Shown piece after piece: positions 7,355 through 15,631 of a stretch of DNA of 18,009 bases. The DNA is from Proteobacteria bacterium UBA2996 (GTDB taxonomy: Bacteria; Pseudomonadota; Gammaproteobacteria; Arenicellales; UBA868): NCBI GenBank assembly GCA_002346525.1, contig DDZY01000213.1, forward strand, positions 1 through 18,009, in the 5' to 3' direction. Position 1 is the first letter of the stretch. Every line of letters begins with the position of its first letter. Position numbers and translations under genes: made by a program. The notes beneath the pieces were generated by a model. The model made no database searches and was not told the DNA's origin. It saw only the letters and a list, made by a program, of their open reading frames with translations.

Positions 7355-7385
7355 GGGACGGGGCTTTTGCCCCGTCCCTGTTTTT
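7355..7385 (+). terminator. Intrinsic terminator or attenuator after dctP
   Basis: A perfect 10-bp stem, GGGACGGGGC (7355-7364) with GCCCCGTCCC (7369-7378), closes a TTTT loop and is followed by TGTTTTT. This is a textbook rho-independent terminator 28 bases after the dctP stop codon. As the permease genes follow without a clear promoter, it probably works as a partial terminator that makes binding-protein mRNA more abundant than permease mRNA, and may also protect the dctP mRNA 3' end. Confidence 0.9.
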
Positions 7386-7396
7386 CGCTTGCGGTA

Positions 7397-8392
7397 ATGA
7401 TTGCCGAAGACGTACGCCAAACTCGACCCGGTGACTGGGTGGACGTCGCGGTGCGCCTGTTCAGTTGGTCGATGCTGTCGGCTGTTGGGGTTTTTCTCCT
7501 TAATAACGTACTGGTGCTCGGGTTAGATTGGCCCGGCATCGCACCGGTTTTTTTCGACCCTGCCCCCGGGGTACTCTCGTGGATTCAGATGTTCGCCTAC
7601 CTTGTAGGCATTCTGGTGGCAGTTGTCTACGTACTGTATAGCCCCGGCCGGTCTTTGAGGTCCGATGGCTTCCTGATATCAGATATCAATACTTTTCTCG
7701 TTCGTGCGGCATTCTGGATCGTGTTGCTGGTCGGCATTGGCGACATGATCATATCTTTTATTCGGGTTGAGGGCTGGCTTGATGCCTTTGTCGGGGAGAG
7801 TACCGCTCGGTCGCTTAGTCGTCCGGAATTTCGAGGTATGTATGTGCATATCCCGCTGATGATTCTCGCAGTCGTGATTGCCTCGTTTAACAGGTCACTG
7901 GGATTTTTCTGGTTGAGCCTGCTCATCGTGATTGCAGAACTTGCAATTGTTTTTACCCGTTTCATCTTCTCCTATGAGCAGGCCTTTATGGGGGACCTAG
8001 TGCGTTTTTGGTATGGCGCGCTTTTTCTTTTTGCCAGTGCGTACACTCTGCTTGAGGAGGCGCACGTCCGGGTGGATGTTTTCTATGCAGGCTATAGTAC
8101 CCGCAAGAGAGCACTGGTCAACGCCATTGGGTCTATTTTCCTGGGCCTGTCTGTTTCCTGGACTATCATGATCATTGGAATGGGCAGCGAGGTCGGCATT
8201 ATTAATATGCCGGTGATTAACTTTGAAGTCTCACAATCCGGTTACGGGATGTATGTCAAGTACCTGATGGCGTCATTCCTTGGGGTTTTCGCCGTCACCA
8301 TGGCGGTACAGTTCATCAGTTATTTTCTGGATGCGATAGCAGATTATCGGGGAGATCCCGGTAAGCGGCAGCCAACAGCCCCAGTGGCCTGA
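7397..8392 (+). CDS. dctQ: TRAP transporter small permease subunit (DctQ), enlarged form
   Basis: An integral inner-membrane protein of 331 residues, far longer than the usual 160-200 for DctQ. The DctQ domain is in the C-terminal part: a membrane segment at ~203-219, the LLEEAHVRVDVFY motif at 218-230, then membrane segments at ~242-262 and ~287-310. The N-terminal ~185 residues contribute about four further hydrophobic segments (roughly 22-42, 63-81, 99-121 and 150-188), typical of the enlarged small subunits found with mannitol/chloroaromatic-type TRAP systems. I chose ATG at 7397: the frame can be extended to a TTG at 7367, but that codon lies in the loop of the terminator hairpin. The ribosome binding site is weak. 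It lies 16 bases before dctM and should assemble with it. Confidence 0.9.
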   Translation: MIAEDVRQTRPGDWVDVAVRLFSWSMLSAVGVFLLNNVLVLGLDWPGIAPVFFDPAPGVLSWIQMFAYLVGILVAVVYVLYSPGRSLRSDGFLISDINTFLVRAAFWIVLLVGIGDMIISFIRVEGWLDAFVGESTARSLSRPEFRGMYVHIPLMILAVVIASFNRSLGFFWLSLLIVIAELAIVFTRFIFSYEQAFMGDLVRFWYGALFLFASAYTLLEEAHVRVDVFYAGYSTRKRALVNAIGSIFLGLSVSWTIMIIGMGSEVGIINMPVINFEVSQSGYGMYVKYLMASFLGVFAVTMAVQFISYFLDAIADYRGDPGKRQPTAPVA

Positions 8393-8408
8393 TAGGGATA
8401 TCGCTTCT

Positions 8409-11066
8409 ATGGAACTGGTCTTTCTCGCGCTGCTGATCGTGTTGATGGCGGCTGCCTTGGGCTACGGCTTTCCTGTTGCCTTTGCTCTTCCTGGCTCAGC
8501 CGTCATTACGATTTGTCTCGCTGCGGCAGCCGGTTATTTCTCGGCGGGTGACTCAAGCGCTTTTTTTGCCCATGGCGGTCCCCAGGAGTGGTTATCCTCC
8601 GGAGTGACCAATCTCAGGGGGGTCTACTGGGAGGTAGAGCGTGACACCCTGATTGCGATCCCGCTCTTTATCTTCATGGGGATCATGCTGCAGCGCTCAC
8701 GGATCGCAGAAGACCTGCTCGTGACCATGGCCCAGCTTTTCGGTCCGGTTCCGGGAGGTCTCGGGATCTCGGTGGTGTTTGTCGGGGCGTTGCTTGCCGC
8801 GACTACAGGCATTGTCGGCGCGACGGTCGTCGCCATGGGGCTGATCTCGCTTCCGGCGATGCTCAAGAATAACTACTCGAACTCGTTGGCAACAGGAACC
8901 ATCGCAGCCTCGGGCACACTGGGACAGATTATTCCACCCTCCATTGTGCTGATTATTCTGGCCGACCAGCTGGCAAGCGCTACTGATCAGGCCGGAACGG
9001 CACGTCAGGCAATGTACAAAGTGGCAACCGGTGAACTCACGATGCCCTCGGAGTTCGGCGTCTCGTCGACCAGTGCAGGTGAAATGTTCCTGGGTGCCTT
9101 TGTTCCTGGGTTAGTGCTGGTTGCGCTCTACATGCTGTTTATCCTTGGTTATGCGGTGTTGCGGCCAAAGGTTGCCCCGACGGTGCGCTACGACGGGGAA
9201 TTTGATGTTGCGTTCTTCATTCGAGTGGCGCTTATCCTGATACCGCCCCTGGGCCTCATCTTCCTCGTACTTGGATCCATCATTACCGGGATTGCTACCG
9301 TTAACCAGGCAGGCGCTATCGGGGCCGCGGGCGCCCTGTTTATGGCGGGGTATCGGCTAAAGGCGGGGGAAAAGGGCGCCTACCTACCAGCCCTCTTGGG
9401 CATTGTGTCTTTGGCTGTGATCGCTGGGTTGCTGCACTACCACGATATCAATGTGCGCCAGATTCATACCACTATCGACGTGCTGGTACTTGTTATCGCA
9501 ACCGTCGCAACGTTTTGTTTGCTGGGGGCACTTATCTGGAGCGCGATCAGGGCACACCAAATCGATGACACTCTGAAAGGAGTCATGATCGAAACGGCCA
9601 AGACGACGTCTCTGGTGTTTATCATCCTACTGGGTGCGGCCATGCTGACGGCGGCATTTCGTGCCTTTGGTGGCGAGGATCTGGTTCGGGATTTCTTGAA
9701 TCAAATGGGCGGTGGCTTCTGGGTGAAGTTCATCATTGTCATGGCCGTTATTTTTATTCTCGGCTTCTTCCTCGACTTTATTGAGATCGCAGTGGTGGTG
9801 GTGCCGATCATCGCGCCGATTCTGCTGACGGACCCTTCAGCAAATGTAACTGCGGTGTGGCTCGGGGTAATGATCGGGCTTAACGTCCAAACCTCGTTTC
9901 TGACCCCGCCATTTGGGTTTGCCCTTTTCTACCTGCGGGGTGTTGCTCCAGCGATTGTGAAGACAGTACAGATGTACAAAGGGGTGATAGCATTCATTGT
10001 TCTGCAGTTGGTAGCCCTCGGCATCGTTGCTGCCAATCCGGCAATGGTGAATTATCTCCCTAACCGGCTTTCTTTTACTTCTGAAACCGCCCCGCCACCG
10101 CGTAATCCCAAACTCCAGATTTGCTTGGAGGAGTACGTGTCCGGGCAGTTTATGGAAACGCCGGACGCGCTGGGTAGCGCCATCGACCGCGCTCGTGCAA
10201 ACGACTTCAGTTATCTTCCTGACAGCTTAAGATCGGACCTGACTAAGGGATTGGATCAGGCGCAGCAGGTCCCGGGGCTTCTCTCTACGGCGCTTGAAGC
10301 CAATGCAGTCGTCGTTGCGGCACAGGAAGAATACCGTGCGGTGCATAACCCTGTCCGCCATTTAGAAAGCCAGATTCGTAAGCTAGATGAAGAAATTCTT
10401 GAAGCGCAGGAGCAACTTGAGCAGTTAGGCTCGGCAGCCGCTGCATCCGAAAGAGCTGAGCTGGAAGCGTTTTTGGTCGAAAAGCGGACTGAACGGGAAG
10501 ACCTGGCGAACGAGATTCCCTCTAACTGGGAGGCGACTCGGCAGGCGTACCTGGAGCTCGTCAAGGCGGAAACCAACGCACGGCGCCAGTATCGACGGGG
10601 AGCGGACAACGCCTATGAGCCGATCTCCGCATTCCTTGCGGTGCTGGAGGGTAGCAGCAGGTTAAGTGCCATGGAGGGAGACTTCCTAGCCCTGCGCGAG
10701 CGGATAAATGAGCATGATGCTGAACAGACGGTCCCCCAATTGAAAGCGCTGGTCAAAGAGTTCAGTTCGATCAAAGGTGCGGACAAGATAAAGTCCAAGA
10801 TCACCAAAGCAAGACGCGCGCTGGGGAAAAAGAAGCCCAAGGTCGAAAAAGCGCTGAAGTTGTATGACGAGGCAATCGAAGAGTTTAACGAGCAGACAAT
10901 CTGGCGAACCCGTGCCGTCGCAGAGCTGCAGCCTGGACTCAGCGAGTATGAGCAGGCGATCAGGGGAACGCTGGGGATTCGGCAGCAATTGAAGATGCCG
11001 AGAGAACTCGCACTGTTCGTAGCCAGTTGTACATCCGGCCACCGCGATATCTCTCTCAACTTCTAG
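8409..11066 (+). CDS. dctM: TRAP transporter large permease (DctM) with long C-terminal coiled-coil extension
   Basis: The sodium-driven transport subunit, 885 residues. Residues 1-545 are the DctM membrane domain with many hydrophobic segments; marks include LIAIPLFIFMGIML (81-94), GIVGATVVAMGLISLPAML (134-152), ASGTLGQIIPPSIVLII (167-183) and FLTPPFGFALFYLRG (497-511). An extra hydrophilic-plus-membrane insert sits at ~315-390, as in the larger DctM group. After NYLPNRL (~549) comes a hydrophilic tail of ~335 residues not part of the standard DctM domain. It is rich in Glu, Lys, Arg, Leu and Ala, with heptad-like helices at ~648-702 and ~745-860 and a basic cluster AKSKITKARRALGKKKPK-like near 795-812. 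The tail probably faces the cytoplasm, though topology is unverified. The reading frame is continuous, with no sign of a separate start. Confidence 0.93.
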   Translation: MELVFLALLIVLMAAALGYGFPVAFALPGSAVITICLAAAAGYFSAGDSSAFFAHGGPQEWLSSGVTNLRGVYWEVERDTLIAIPLFIFMGIMLQRSRIAEDLLVTMAQLFGPVPGGLGISVVFVGALLAATTGIVGATVVAMGLISLPAMLKNNYSNSLATGTIAASGTLGQIIPPSIVLIILADQLASATDQAGTARQAMYKVATGELTMPSEFGVSSTSAGEMFLGAFVPGLVLVALYMLFILGYAVLRPKVAPTVRYDGEFDVAFFIRVALILIPPLGLIFLVLGSIITGIATVNQAGAIGAAGALFMAGYRLKAGEKGAYLPALLGIVSLAVIAGLLHYHDINVRQIHTTIDVLVLVIATVATFCLLGALIWSAIRAHQIDDTLKGVMIETAKTTSLVFIILLGAAMLTAAFRAFGGEDLVRDFLNQMGGGFWVKFIIVMAVIFILGFFLDFIEIAVVVVPIIAPILLTDPSANVTAVWLGVMIGLNVQTSFLTPPFGFALFYLRGVAPAIVKTVQMYKGVIAFIVLQLVALGIVAANPAMVNYLPNRLSFTSETAPPPRNPKLQICLEEYVSGQFMETPDALGSAIDRARANDFSYLPDSLRSDLTKGLDQAQQVPGLLSTALEANAVVVAAQEEYRAVHNPVRHLESQIRKLDEEILEAQEQLEQLGSAAAASERAELEAFLVEKRTEREDLANEIPSNWEATRQAYLELVKAETNARRQYRRGADNAYEPISAFLAVLEGSSRLSAMEGDFLALRERINEHDAEQTVPQLKALVKEFSSIKGADKIKSKITKARRALGKKKPKVEKALKLYDEAIEEFNEQTIWRTRAVAELQPGLSEYEQAIRGTLGIRQQLKMPRELALFVASCTSGHRDISLNF

Positions 11067-11074
11067 TGGCGCGC

Positions 11075-11098
11075 GCCCGGCGCATTGCGCCCCCGGGC
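11075..11098 (+). other. GC-rich hairpin between dctM and the aldehyde dehydrogenase gene
   Basis: GCCCGG (11075-11080) pairs with CCGGGC (11093-11098), enclosing a GGCG/CGCC inner pairing. There is no T-tract, so it is unlikely to terminate strongly; it may be an RNA processing or stabilising element in the 73-base gap. Function is a guess. Confidence 0.4.
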
Positions 11099-11139
11099 TG
11101 TTACACTTGTTGCAACTACGCTAGTGGACTAAAACCTTT

Positions 11140-12537
11140 ATGGCTGCAAATTCCCCAGTGCCAGAATTGCTCGCGCGCGCCCGAGCAGCCCAGGCGGAGT
11201 ACGAGCGCTTTGATCAGGCTCAGGTTGATGATGTCGTTGCCGCGATTGCGTGGACCATCCTCGAGCCTGAGCGCAATCGTTACCTCTCAGAGCGCGCGGT
11301 AGAAGATACCGGCCTGGGTGACGTTGACGATAAATTTCGGAAAAACTACCGCAAGACTCTGGGATTGCTTCGTGATCTCACGGGAGCACCTTCGGTGGGT
11401 GTTATCTCGGAGGATTCTGAAAAAGGCATTATTGAGATTGCCCGACCGGTCGGCGTTGTCGGAGCGATCACGCCCTCAACCAATCCGGTGGCCACACCGA
11501 CGAACAAGGTGATGAATGCCCTTAAGGGGCGTAATGCCATTATTCTCGCCCCCTCGCCGCGCGGCGAAGCGGTCTGTGGGGAGCTTGTCGAACTGTTCCA
11601 GCATGTGCTCAAGAAGGTCGGCGCACCGCAAGCCTTGGTACAGAAACTGCCTCGACCCATCAACAAGGCGGACACCGAGACTTTGATGAAGACGGTGGAT
11701 CTTGTAGTGGCGACCGGGTCACAGAGCAATATCCGCTCGGCTTATTCAAGCGGCACCCCAGCGGTGGGAGTCGGAGCGGGGAACGTGTCGGTGATCGTTG
11801 ATGAAACCGCGGATCTGAACGAAGCGGCCCAAAAGATAGTCGCTTCGAAGATTTTTGATAATGCCACGAGCTGCTCTTCTGAAAACAGCGTGGTTGCACT
11901 CGCCTCGGTCTACGATGACCTGGTGGCGGCACTGGAATCGCAGGGCGCAAAGCTGTTGACTGCTGGTGAGCAGGAAAAACTGCAGCAATTGATGTGGCCA
12001 GACGGCAAGTTGAATTCTGGCGTTATCGCACGACCCGCCCGGCAAATTGCCCAAATGGCGGAGATCGACTGCAGGGCAGCTCCTGACGTCAAGGTCCTGC
12101 TGGTGCAGGAATCTCAAAGCGGATCTGCCTATCCCTTCTCTGGGGAAAAGCTCTGTCCCGTACTTACACTTTATCGGGCCGAGGACTTTGATGGCGCACT
12201 GGCGCAGGTTGCCGAGATTTATGCGTATCAGGGCGCTGGCCACTCGGTGGGTATCCATACGGCCGATGATGCACGCGCGATGCAGATAGCCATGGAGTTG
12301 CCGACCTGTCGTGTCATCGTCAACCAGGCCCATTGCTTTGCCACCGGCGGCAGTTTTGATAATGCCTTGCCGTTCTCACTTTCGATGGGATGCGGGAGTT
12401 GGGGCGGCAATAGCATCAGCGAGAACATGAATTACCGGCATTACCTCAATACAGTCCGCGTCGTTCGCAGCATACCCGCACAGGAAGTCTCACCGGAGGA
12501 CCTGCTGGGAGATTACTGGGCGCGTCATGGAAAGTAA
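11140..12537 (+). CDS. sauS: CoA-acylating aldehyde dehydrogenase, SauS (sulfoacetaldehyde dehydrogenase)-like
   Basis: A cytoplasmic aldehyde dehydrogenase of the acylating class, converting aldehyde + CoA + NAD(P)+ to acyl-CoA, or the reverse. The catalytic cysteine is C245 in NATSCSSENS; GVGAGN (210-215) and VVATGSQSNIRSAY (189-202) are the cofactor-side motifs of the EutE/PduP/SauS class. The C-terminal GHSVGIHT, VNQAHCFATGGSFDN and MGCGSWGGNS segments look specific to the SauS group, the enzyme that reduces sulfoacetyl-CoA to sulfoacetaldehyde in sulfoacetate degradation. Length 465 is normal. Its stop codon overlaps the start of the CoA ligase (ATGGAAAGTAA), giving translational coupling, so the ligase probably supplies its acyl-CoA. 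Substrate by analogy only: malonyl-, oxalyl- or other short acyl-CoA reduction is possible. No strong ribosome binding site is seen. Confidence 0.88.
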   Translation: MAANSPVPELLARARAAQAEYERFDQAQVDDVVAAIAWTILEPERNRYLSERAVEDTGLGDVDDKFRKNYRKTLGLLRDLTGAPSVGVISEDSEKGIIEIARPVGVVGAITPSTNPVATPTNKVMNALKGRNAIILAPSPRGEAVCGELVELFQHVLKKVGAPQALVQKLPRPINKADTETLMKTVDLVVATGSQSNIRSAYSSGTPAVGVGAGNVSVIVDETADLNEAAQKIVASKIFDNATSCSSENSVVALASVYDDLVAALESQGAKLLTAGEQEKLQQLMWPDGKLNSGVIARPARQIAQMAEIDCRAAPDVKVLLVQESQSGSAYPFSGEKLCPVLTLYRAEDFDGALAQVAEIYAYQGAGHSVGIHTADDARAMQIAMELPTCRVIVNQAHCFATGGSFDNALPFSLSMGCGSWGGNSISENMNYRHYLNTVRVVRSIPAQEVSPEDLLGDYWARHGK

Positions 12538-14110
12538 TGCGCCGCTGACTTTTGCGGCGGTGCAAGACTGCAGCGCCCTGACCATCCGCGAGCTGATTGA
12601 CCGGTATGCCCAAACCTGTCCCGAGCAAGTTTTCGCTGTCTTTCCTGATACAGATTCAGAAGTCAGCTGGTCTCAGCTGCAGGTAATCTGTCAGAGACTG
12701 CATGCCTATCTTGATTCGTTGGGTGCGGTGCCGGGAGATCGCATCGGCATGCTGAGTGCGAACGGCCAGTCGGCCCTTGAGGTTTTCCTGGGCTGCATGT
12801 ATGGGGGCTTCACCGTCGCGACCTTTAATCCAGTGGCAGGAGATGCGGCCCTGCGGTATGTGCTCAACCATTCTGAAGTCAGGATTTTGTTCGCCGATGA
12901 GGGCAACGCCGATGCAGCGAGCCAGATTTGTGTTGAAGCGTTGCCGAACCTTAAGGTGATTCGTACTCAGGCTATCGAGTCTCTCGATTTGCCCGATGGC
13001 GAGGCGGTCGCACCTTGTGCTTTACCTGAGCCGCAGGATGATGCCTTGCTGATCTATACCTCAGGGACAACAGGGCGGCCCAAGGGAGTGATCCACTCTC
13101 ACGCCAGCCTCCTAGCAGGCGGTGCAAACACCGCAGCGGCACATCACTTGACCTCAGAAGATCGCGCCCTCTGTGTTCTGCCGCTTTGTCATATCAATGG
13201 TCAGGTGGTCACGGTCATGGCGCCCCTGTTCAGTGGGTCTTCCGTCGTGATGCCCTCAAGATTTCGGGTATCGAAGTTCTGGGACTGGGTGAGCACCCAC
13301 CGTTGTACCTGGTTTAGTGCAGTCCCCACCATTATTTCCTATCTCCTTGGTGCAGAAGAGGCCGTCGCGCAGCCCGGTAAGGCAGCTCTGGGTCATGTAC
13401 GTTTCGGGCGCTCTGCGTCGGCGGCATTGCCGCCTGCCGTGCACACGGCGTTTGTTGAGCGTTTTGGCATTCCCCTGGTTGAGACGATGGGTATCACCGA
13501 GACGGCCGCACCGATCCTGTCGAATCCGCTTAATCCCAAAGCACACCGGATTGGTTCGCCGGGGAAGAGCTGCGGCAATGAGGTCCGAATTGCGGATGAG
13601 CACAATTCGGAGCTTGAGCGTGGTTGTGAGGGGGAAATCCAGATCCGCGGCCACAACGTCATGAAGGGTTATCTCAAAGACGCGGACAAGACCGACGAAG
13701 CGTTTGCTAGCGACGGCTGGTATCGAACCGGGGATCTTGGCAGGATGGATGAAGACGGTTATGTCTTTGTGACTGGCAGGATAAAAGAGCTGATTATCAA
13801 AGGCGGTGAGAACATCGCGCCGAGGGAAATCGATGACGTGCTCTACCAGTTCCCCGGTGTGCTCGAGGCCGCCGCTGTCGGGATCGCAGACAGTCGCTAT
13901 GGAGAAGAGGTGGCCGCCTGTGTTGTGGCAAGCCCTGGTAACCTGATTGATATAGAAGCACTGCGCGCACATTGCGAGAAAAATCTTGGTGCCTTCAAGA
14001 CCCCCAGCGCGTTTCATCTCATGGAGACACTGCCAAAAGGGCCGTCGGGAAAAATTCAGCGGCTTAAACTCGTGGATGAGATTACCCAGTCAGGTGCAGA
14101 CGACACCTGA
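12527..14110 (+). CDS. AMP-forming acyl-CoA ligase (SauT/oxalyl-CoA synthetase-like)
   Basis: An adenylate-forming enzyme of 527 residues that makes an acyl-CoA from a carboxylic acid, ATP and CoA. Motifs in order: the P-loop-like YTSGTTGRPKG (177-187), MGITET (321-326), the ribose-binding YRTGDLG (399-405), the hinge region GRIKELIIKGGENI (417-430) and the C-terminal catalytic lysine K509 in GPSGKIQR. The sequence style is of the oxalate-CoA ligase/FadD-like branch, to which SauT, the sulfoacetate-CoA ligase, is related in operon role. It overlaps the upstream dehydrogenase gene by 11 bases and lies 26 bases before the phosphotransacetylase. The short, non-hydrophobic candidate substrates are inferred from neighbours rather than from binding-pocket residues, which I cannot judge by eye. 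Confidence 0.93.
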   Translation: MESNAPLTFAAVQDCSALTIRELIDRYAQTCPEQVFAVFPDTDSEVSWSQLQVICQRLHAYLDSLGAVPGDRIGMLSANGQSALEVFLGCMYGGFTVATFNPVAGDAALRYVLNHSEVRILFADEGNADAASQICVEALPNLKVIRTQAIESLDLPDGEAVAPCALPEPQDDALLIYTSGTTGRPKGVIHSHASLLAGGANTAAAHHLTSEDRALCVLPLCHINGQVVTVMAPLFSGSSVVMPSRFRVSKFWDWVSTHRCTWFSAVPTIISYLLGAEEAVAQPGKAALGHVRFGRSASAALPPAVHTAFVERFGIPLVETMGITETAAPILSNPLNPKAHRIGSPGKSCGNEVRIADEHNSELERGCEGEIQIRGHNVMKGYLKDADKTDEAFASDGWYRTGDLGRMDEDGYVFVTGRIKELIIKGGENIAPREIDDVLYQFPGVLEAAAVGIADSRYGEEVAACVVASPGNLIDIEALRAHCEKNLGAFKTPSAFHLMETLPKGPSGKIQRLKLVDEITQSGADDT

Positions 14111-14136
14111 CGGTATTCGGATGAGCTCAGAGCGAT

Positions 14137-15063
14137 ATGGCAGCGGATAGTTTCCTCAGCACTGCGCAGGTCGTTTGTCCCCCCGCTCTTTTGGACCGCG
14201 CGTCAGGCAAGGGTGCCGCGGTGACTGCTATCGTTGGGGCAGACCATCCTGTGGCACTCGACAGCGCACGCCAGGCACAGGCGGCCGGGATCATTACGCC
14301 GGTCCTGATCGGCAGTCGACCCGGGATCGAGGCTGAAGCGCAGCAGATTGGCTGGGATGTCTCGGACGTTGAAATTGTTGAAGCCTCAGGTGAATCCGGG
14401 GCCGCACAGACGGGAGCAGAACTTGCCGCTTCTGGGGCGGTGGCGATGGTTATGAAGGGGCATGTGCACTCGGATACCTTCATGCGGCCGCTTCTTGCCA
14501 AAGAGGGGGGAATCCGGAGTACGGGCAGGTTATCTCATGTCTTCCACATGACGGTCCCCGACAGCGATAAATCAATCATGTTGACCGATTGCGCACTCAA
14601 TGTGGCACCGAACATCAGGACGCGTATTGCGATCGTCGAGAATGTTGTGGAGCTCGCGCACAAACTGGGCAATGCCAAGCCCCGCGTGGCGCTGCTGGCG
14701 GCGTCAGAGTCTGTCAGCGAGGCAATGCCGGTGACCCAGGAATGTGAACAGATTGCGGCCCACTTTGCAGCTTCAGGGCTCAGCGCCGAAGTGTTTGGCC
14801 CGCTTGCCTTTGACAATATCGTGTCTGGCGACGCGGCCAAGATGAAAGGGATTGATCATCCTGTTGCCGGCGATGCCGATGTGGTTGTGGTACCGACCAT
14901 TGAGGCCGGTAATCCACTTTTCAAGATGATGGTTTATTTCATGAGTGCGTGTGCGGCCGGTATTGTACTGGGCGGCAAGGTTCCGGTTTTGTTGACGAGC
15001 CGCGCGGATCCACCGCAAGCCAGGTTGGCCAGCGCCGCCCTGGGTGCTATTTCTGCACAATAG
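14137..15063 (+). CDS. pta: Phosphate acetyl/butyryltransferase (phosphotransacetylase)
   Basis: A 308-residue enzyme of the PTA/PTB family exchanging acyl-CoA and acyl-phosphate. Recognisable segments: MKGHVHSDTFMRPLL (106-120), RLSHVFHM (131-138), GPLAFDNIVSGDAAKMKGI (221-239), PTIEAGNPLFKM (253-264) and LGGKVPVLLTSRAD (278-291). Its style is that of the short form also found fused to MaoC-like domains in bifunctional enoyl-CoA hydratase/phosphate acetyltransferases; no such domain is present here. In sulfoacetate and taurine degradation Pta turns the acetyl phosphate made by Xsc into acetyl-CoA, which would suit its place after the SauS-like and ligase genes. A weak ribosome binding site precedes the ATG. 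The acyl group handled (acetyl or another) is uncertain. Confidence 0.93.
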   Translation: MAADSFLSTAQVVCPPALLDRASGKGAAVTAIVGADHPVALDSARQAQAAGIITPVLIGSRPGIEAEAQQIGWDVSDVEIVEASGESGAAQTGAELAASGAVAMVMKGHVHSDTFMRPLLAKEGGIRSTGRLSHVFHMTVPDSDKSIMLTDCALNVAPNIRTRIAIVENVVELAHKLGNAKPRVALLAASESVSEAMPVTQECEQIAAHFAASGLSAEVFGPLAFDNIVSGDAAKMKGIDHPVAGDADVVVVPTIEAGNPLFKMMVYFMSACAAGIVLGGKVPVLLTSRADPPQARLASAALGAISAQ

Positions 15064-15117
15064 ATAGAGCGGCCTTGCCAGGCACCCAGAATCTCGATAA
15101 AACAGCATATCCAGATT

Positions 15118-15126
15118 GAAGGAGGT
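15118..15126 (+). promoter_or_regulatory. Strong ribosome binding site deciding the peroxiredoxin start
   Basis: GAAGGAGGT stands 4 bases before ATG at 15131, a near-perfect Shine-Dalgarno sequence. It excludes an in-frame TTG at 15116, which lies upstream of it. Confidence 0.85.
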
Positions 15127-15130
15127 CATT

Positions 15131-15613
15131 ATGAGGATTGCAGTTGGAGATGTCATACCCGAAGCCACTGTGTACATGATGGGGGAATCCGGCCCCGAAT
15201 CAAAAATCTCTACAGATCTTTTTGCCGGTCGGAAAGTCGTTTTGTTTGCATTGCCGGGCGCCTTCACCCCGACGTGCTCGGCAAAGCACCTGCCAGGATT
15301 CATTGACAAGGCGTCGGAGTTTTTCGAAAAAGGCGTAGACGACGTCATCTGTCTTTCCGTGAATGATGCGTGGGTGATGAATGCCTGGGGAAAAGCACAA
15401 GGTGCAGAGGGCAAAGTCACCATGGTGGGCGACGGCAATGGAGAATTGAGCCGCGCCATGGGGTTCGCGTCAGATATGAGCAAATCCGGATTTGGGGAGA
15501 GATCAATCCGCTACGCGATGGTGGTGGATAACGGCGTTGTGACGCACCTCAACGTCGAGGCACCGCGCAAATTCGAGGTCAGTGATGCAGAGACGATGCT
15601 CGGTCTCGTATAA
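15131..15613 (+). CDS. Peroxiredoxin, Prx5 type
   Basis: A 160-residue thiol peroxidase that reduces hydrogen peroxide and organic hydroperoxides, expected in the cytoplasm. The active site is LPGAFTPTCS with peroxidatic cysteine C49, the conserved P42 and T46, and an arginine (R127 in the ERSIRYAM segment) that completes the catalytic pocket. A second cysteine, C74 in DVICLSVND, is at the position often seen in Prx5-type enzymes; I cannot say that it is resolving. The family's signature W in NDAWVMNAWG is present. The gene lies 67 bases after pta and 18 before the hydrolase, in the same direction, so it may be in the same transcript. The Prx5 class can use glutathione/glutaredoxin as reductant. 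Link to the acid pathway is unclear; protection from redox by-products is one idea. Confidence 0.95.
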   Translation: MRIAVGDVIPEATVYMMGESGPESKISTDLFAGRKVVLFALPGAFTPTCSAKHLPGFIDKASEFFEKGVDDVICLSVNDAWVMNAWGKAQGAEGKVTMVGDGNGELSRAMGFASDMSKSGFGERSIRYAMVVDNGVVTHLNVEAPRKFEVSDAETMLGLV

Positions 15614-15631
15614 AAATCAAGGCGTTGAAAG

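Noticed and set aside
7367..7396. N-terminal extension of DctQ to a TTG codon
   Set aside because: The TTG lies within the loop of the terminator hairpin and the extra ten residues look non-coding; ATG at 7397 is preferred.
10256..11059. Antisense frames opposite the DctM tail
   Set aside because: The sense frame is uninterrupted and reads as helical protein; the antisense products are serine-rich and resemble nothing, as expected from reading coiled-coil codons backwards.
13256..14017. Long antisense frame opposite the CoA ligase gene
   Set aside because: It lies fully within a well-supported gene and its product shows no known domain; such open antisense frames are expected from codon bias.
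14773..15483. Antisense frame across pta and the peroxiredoxin gene
   Set aside because: Spans two well-supported genes and the ribosome binding site between them; no domain seen.
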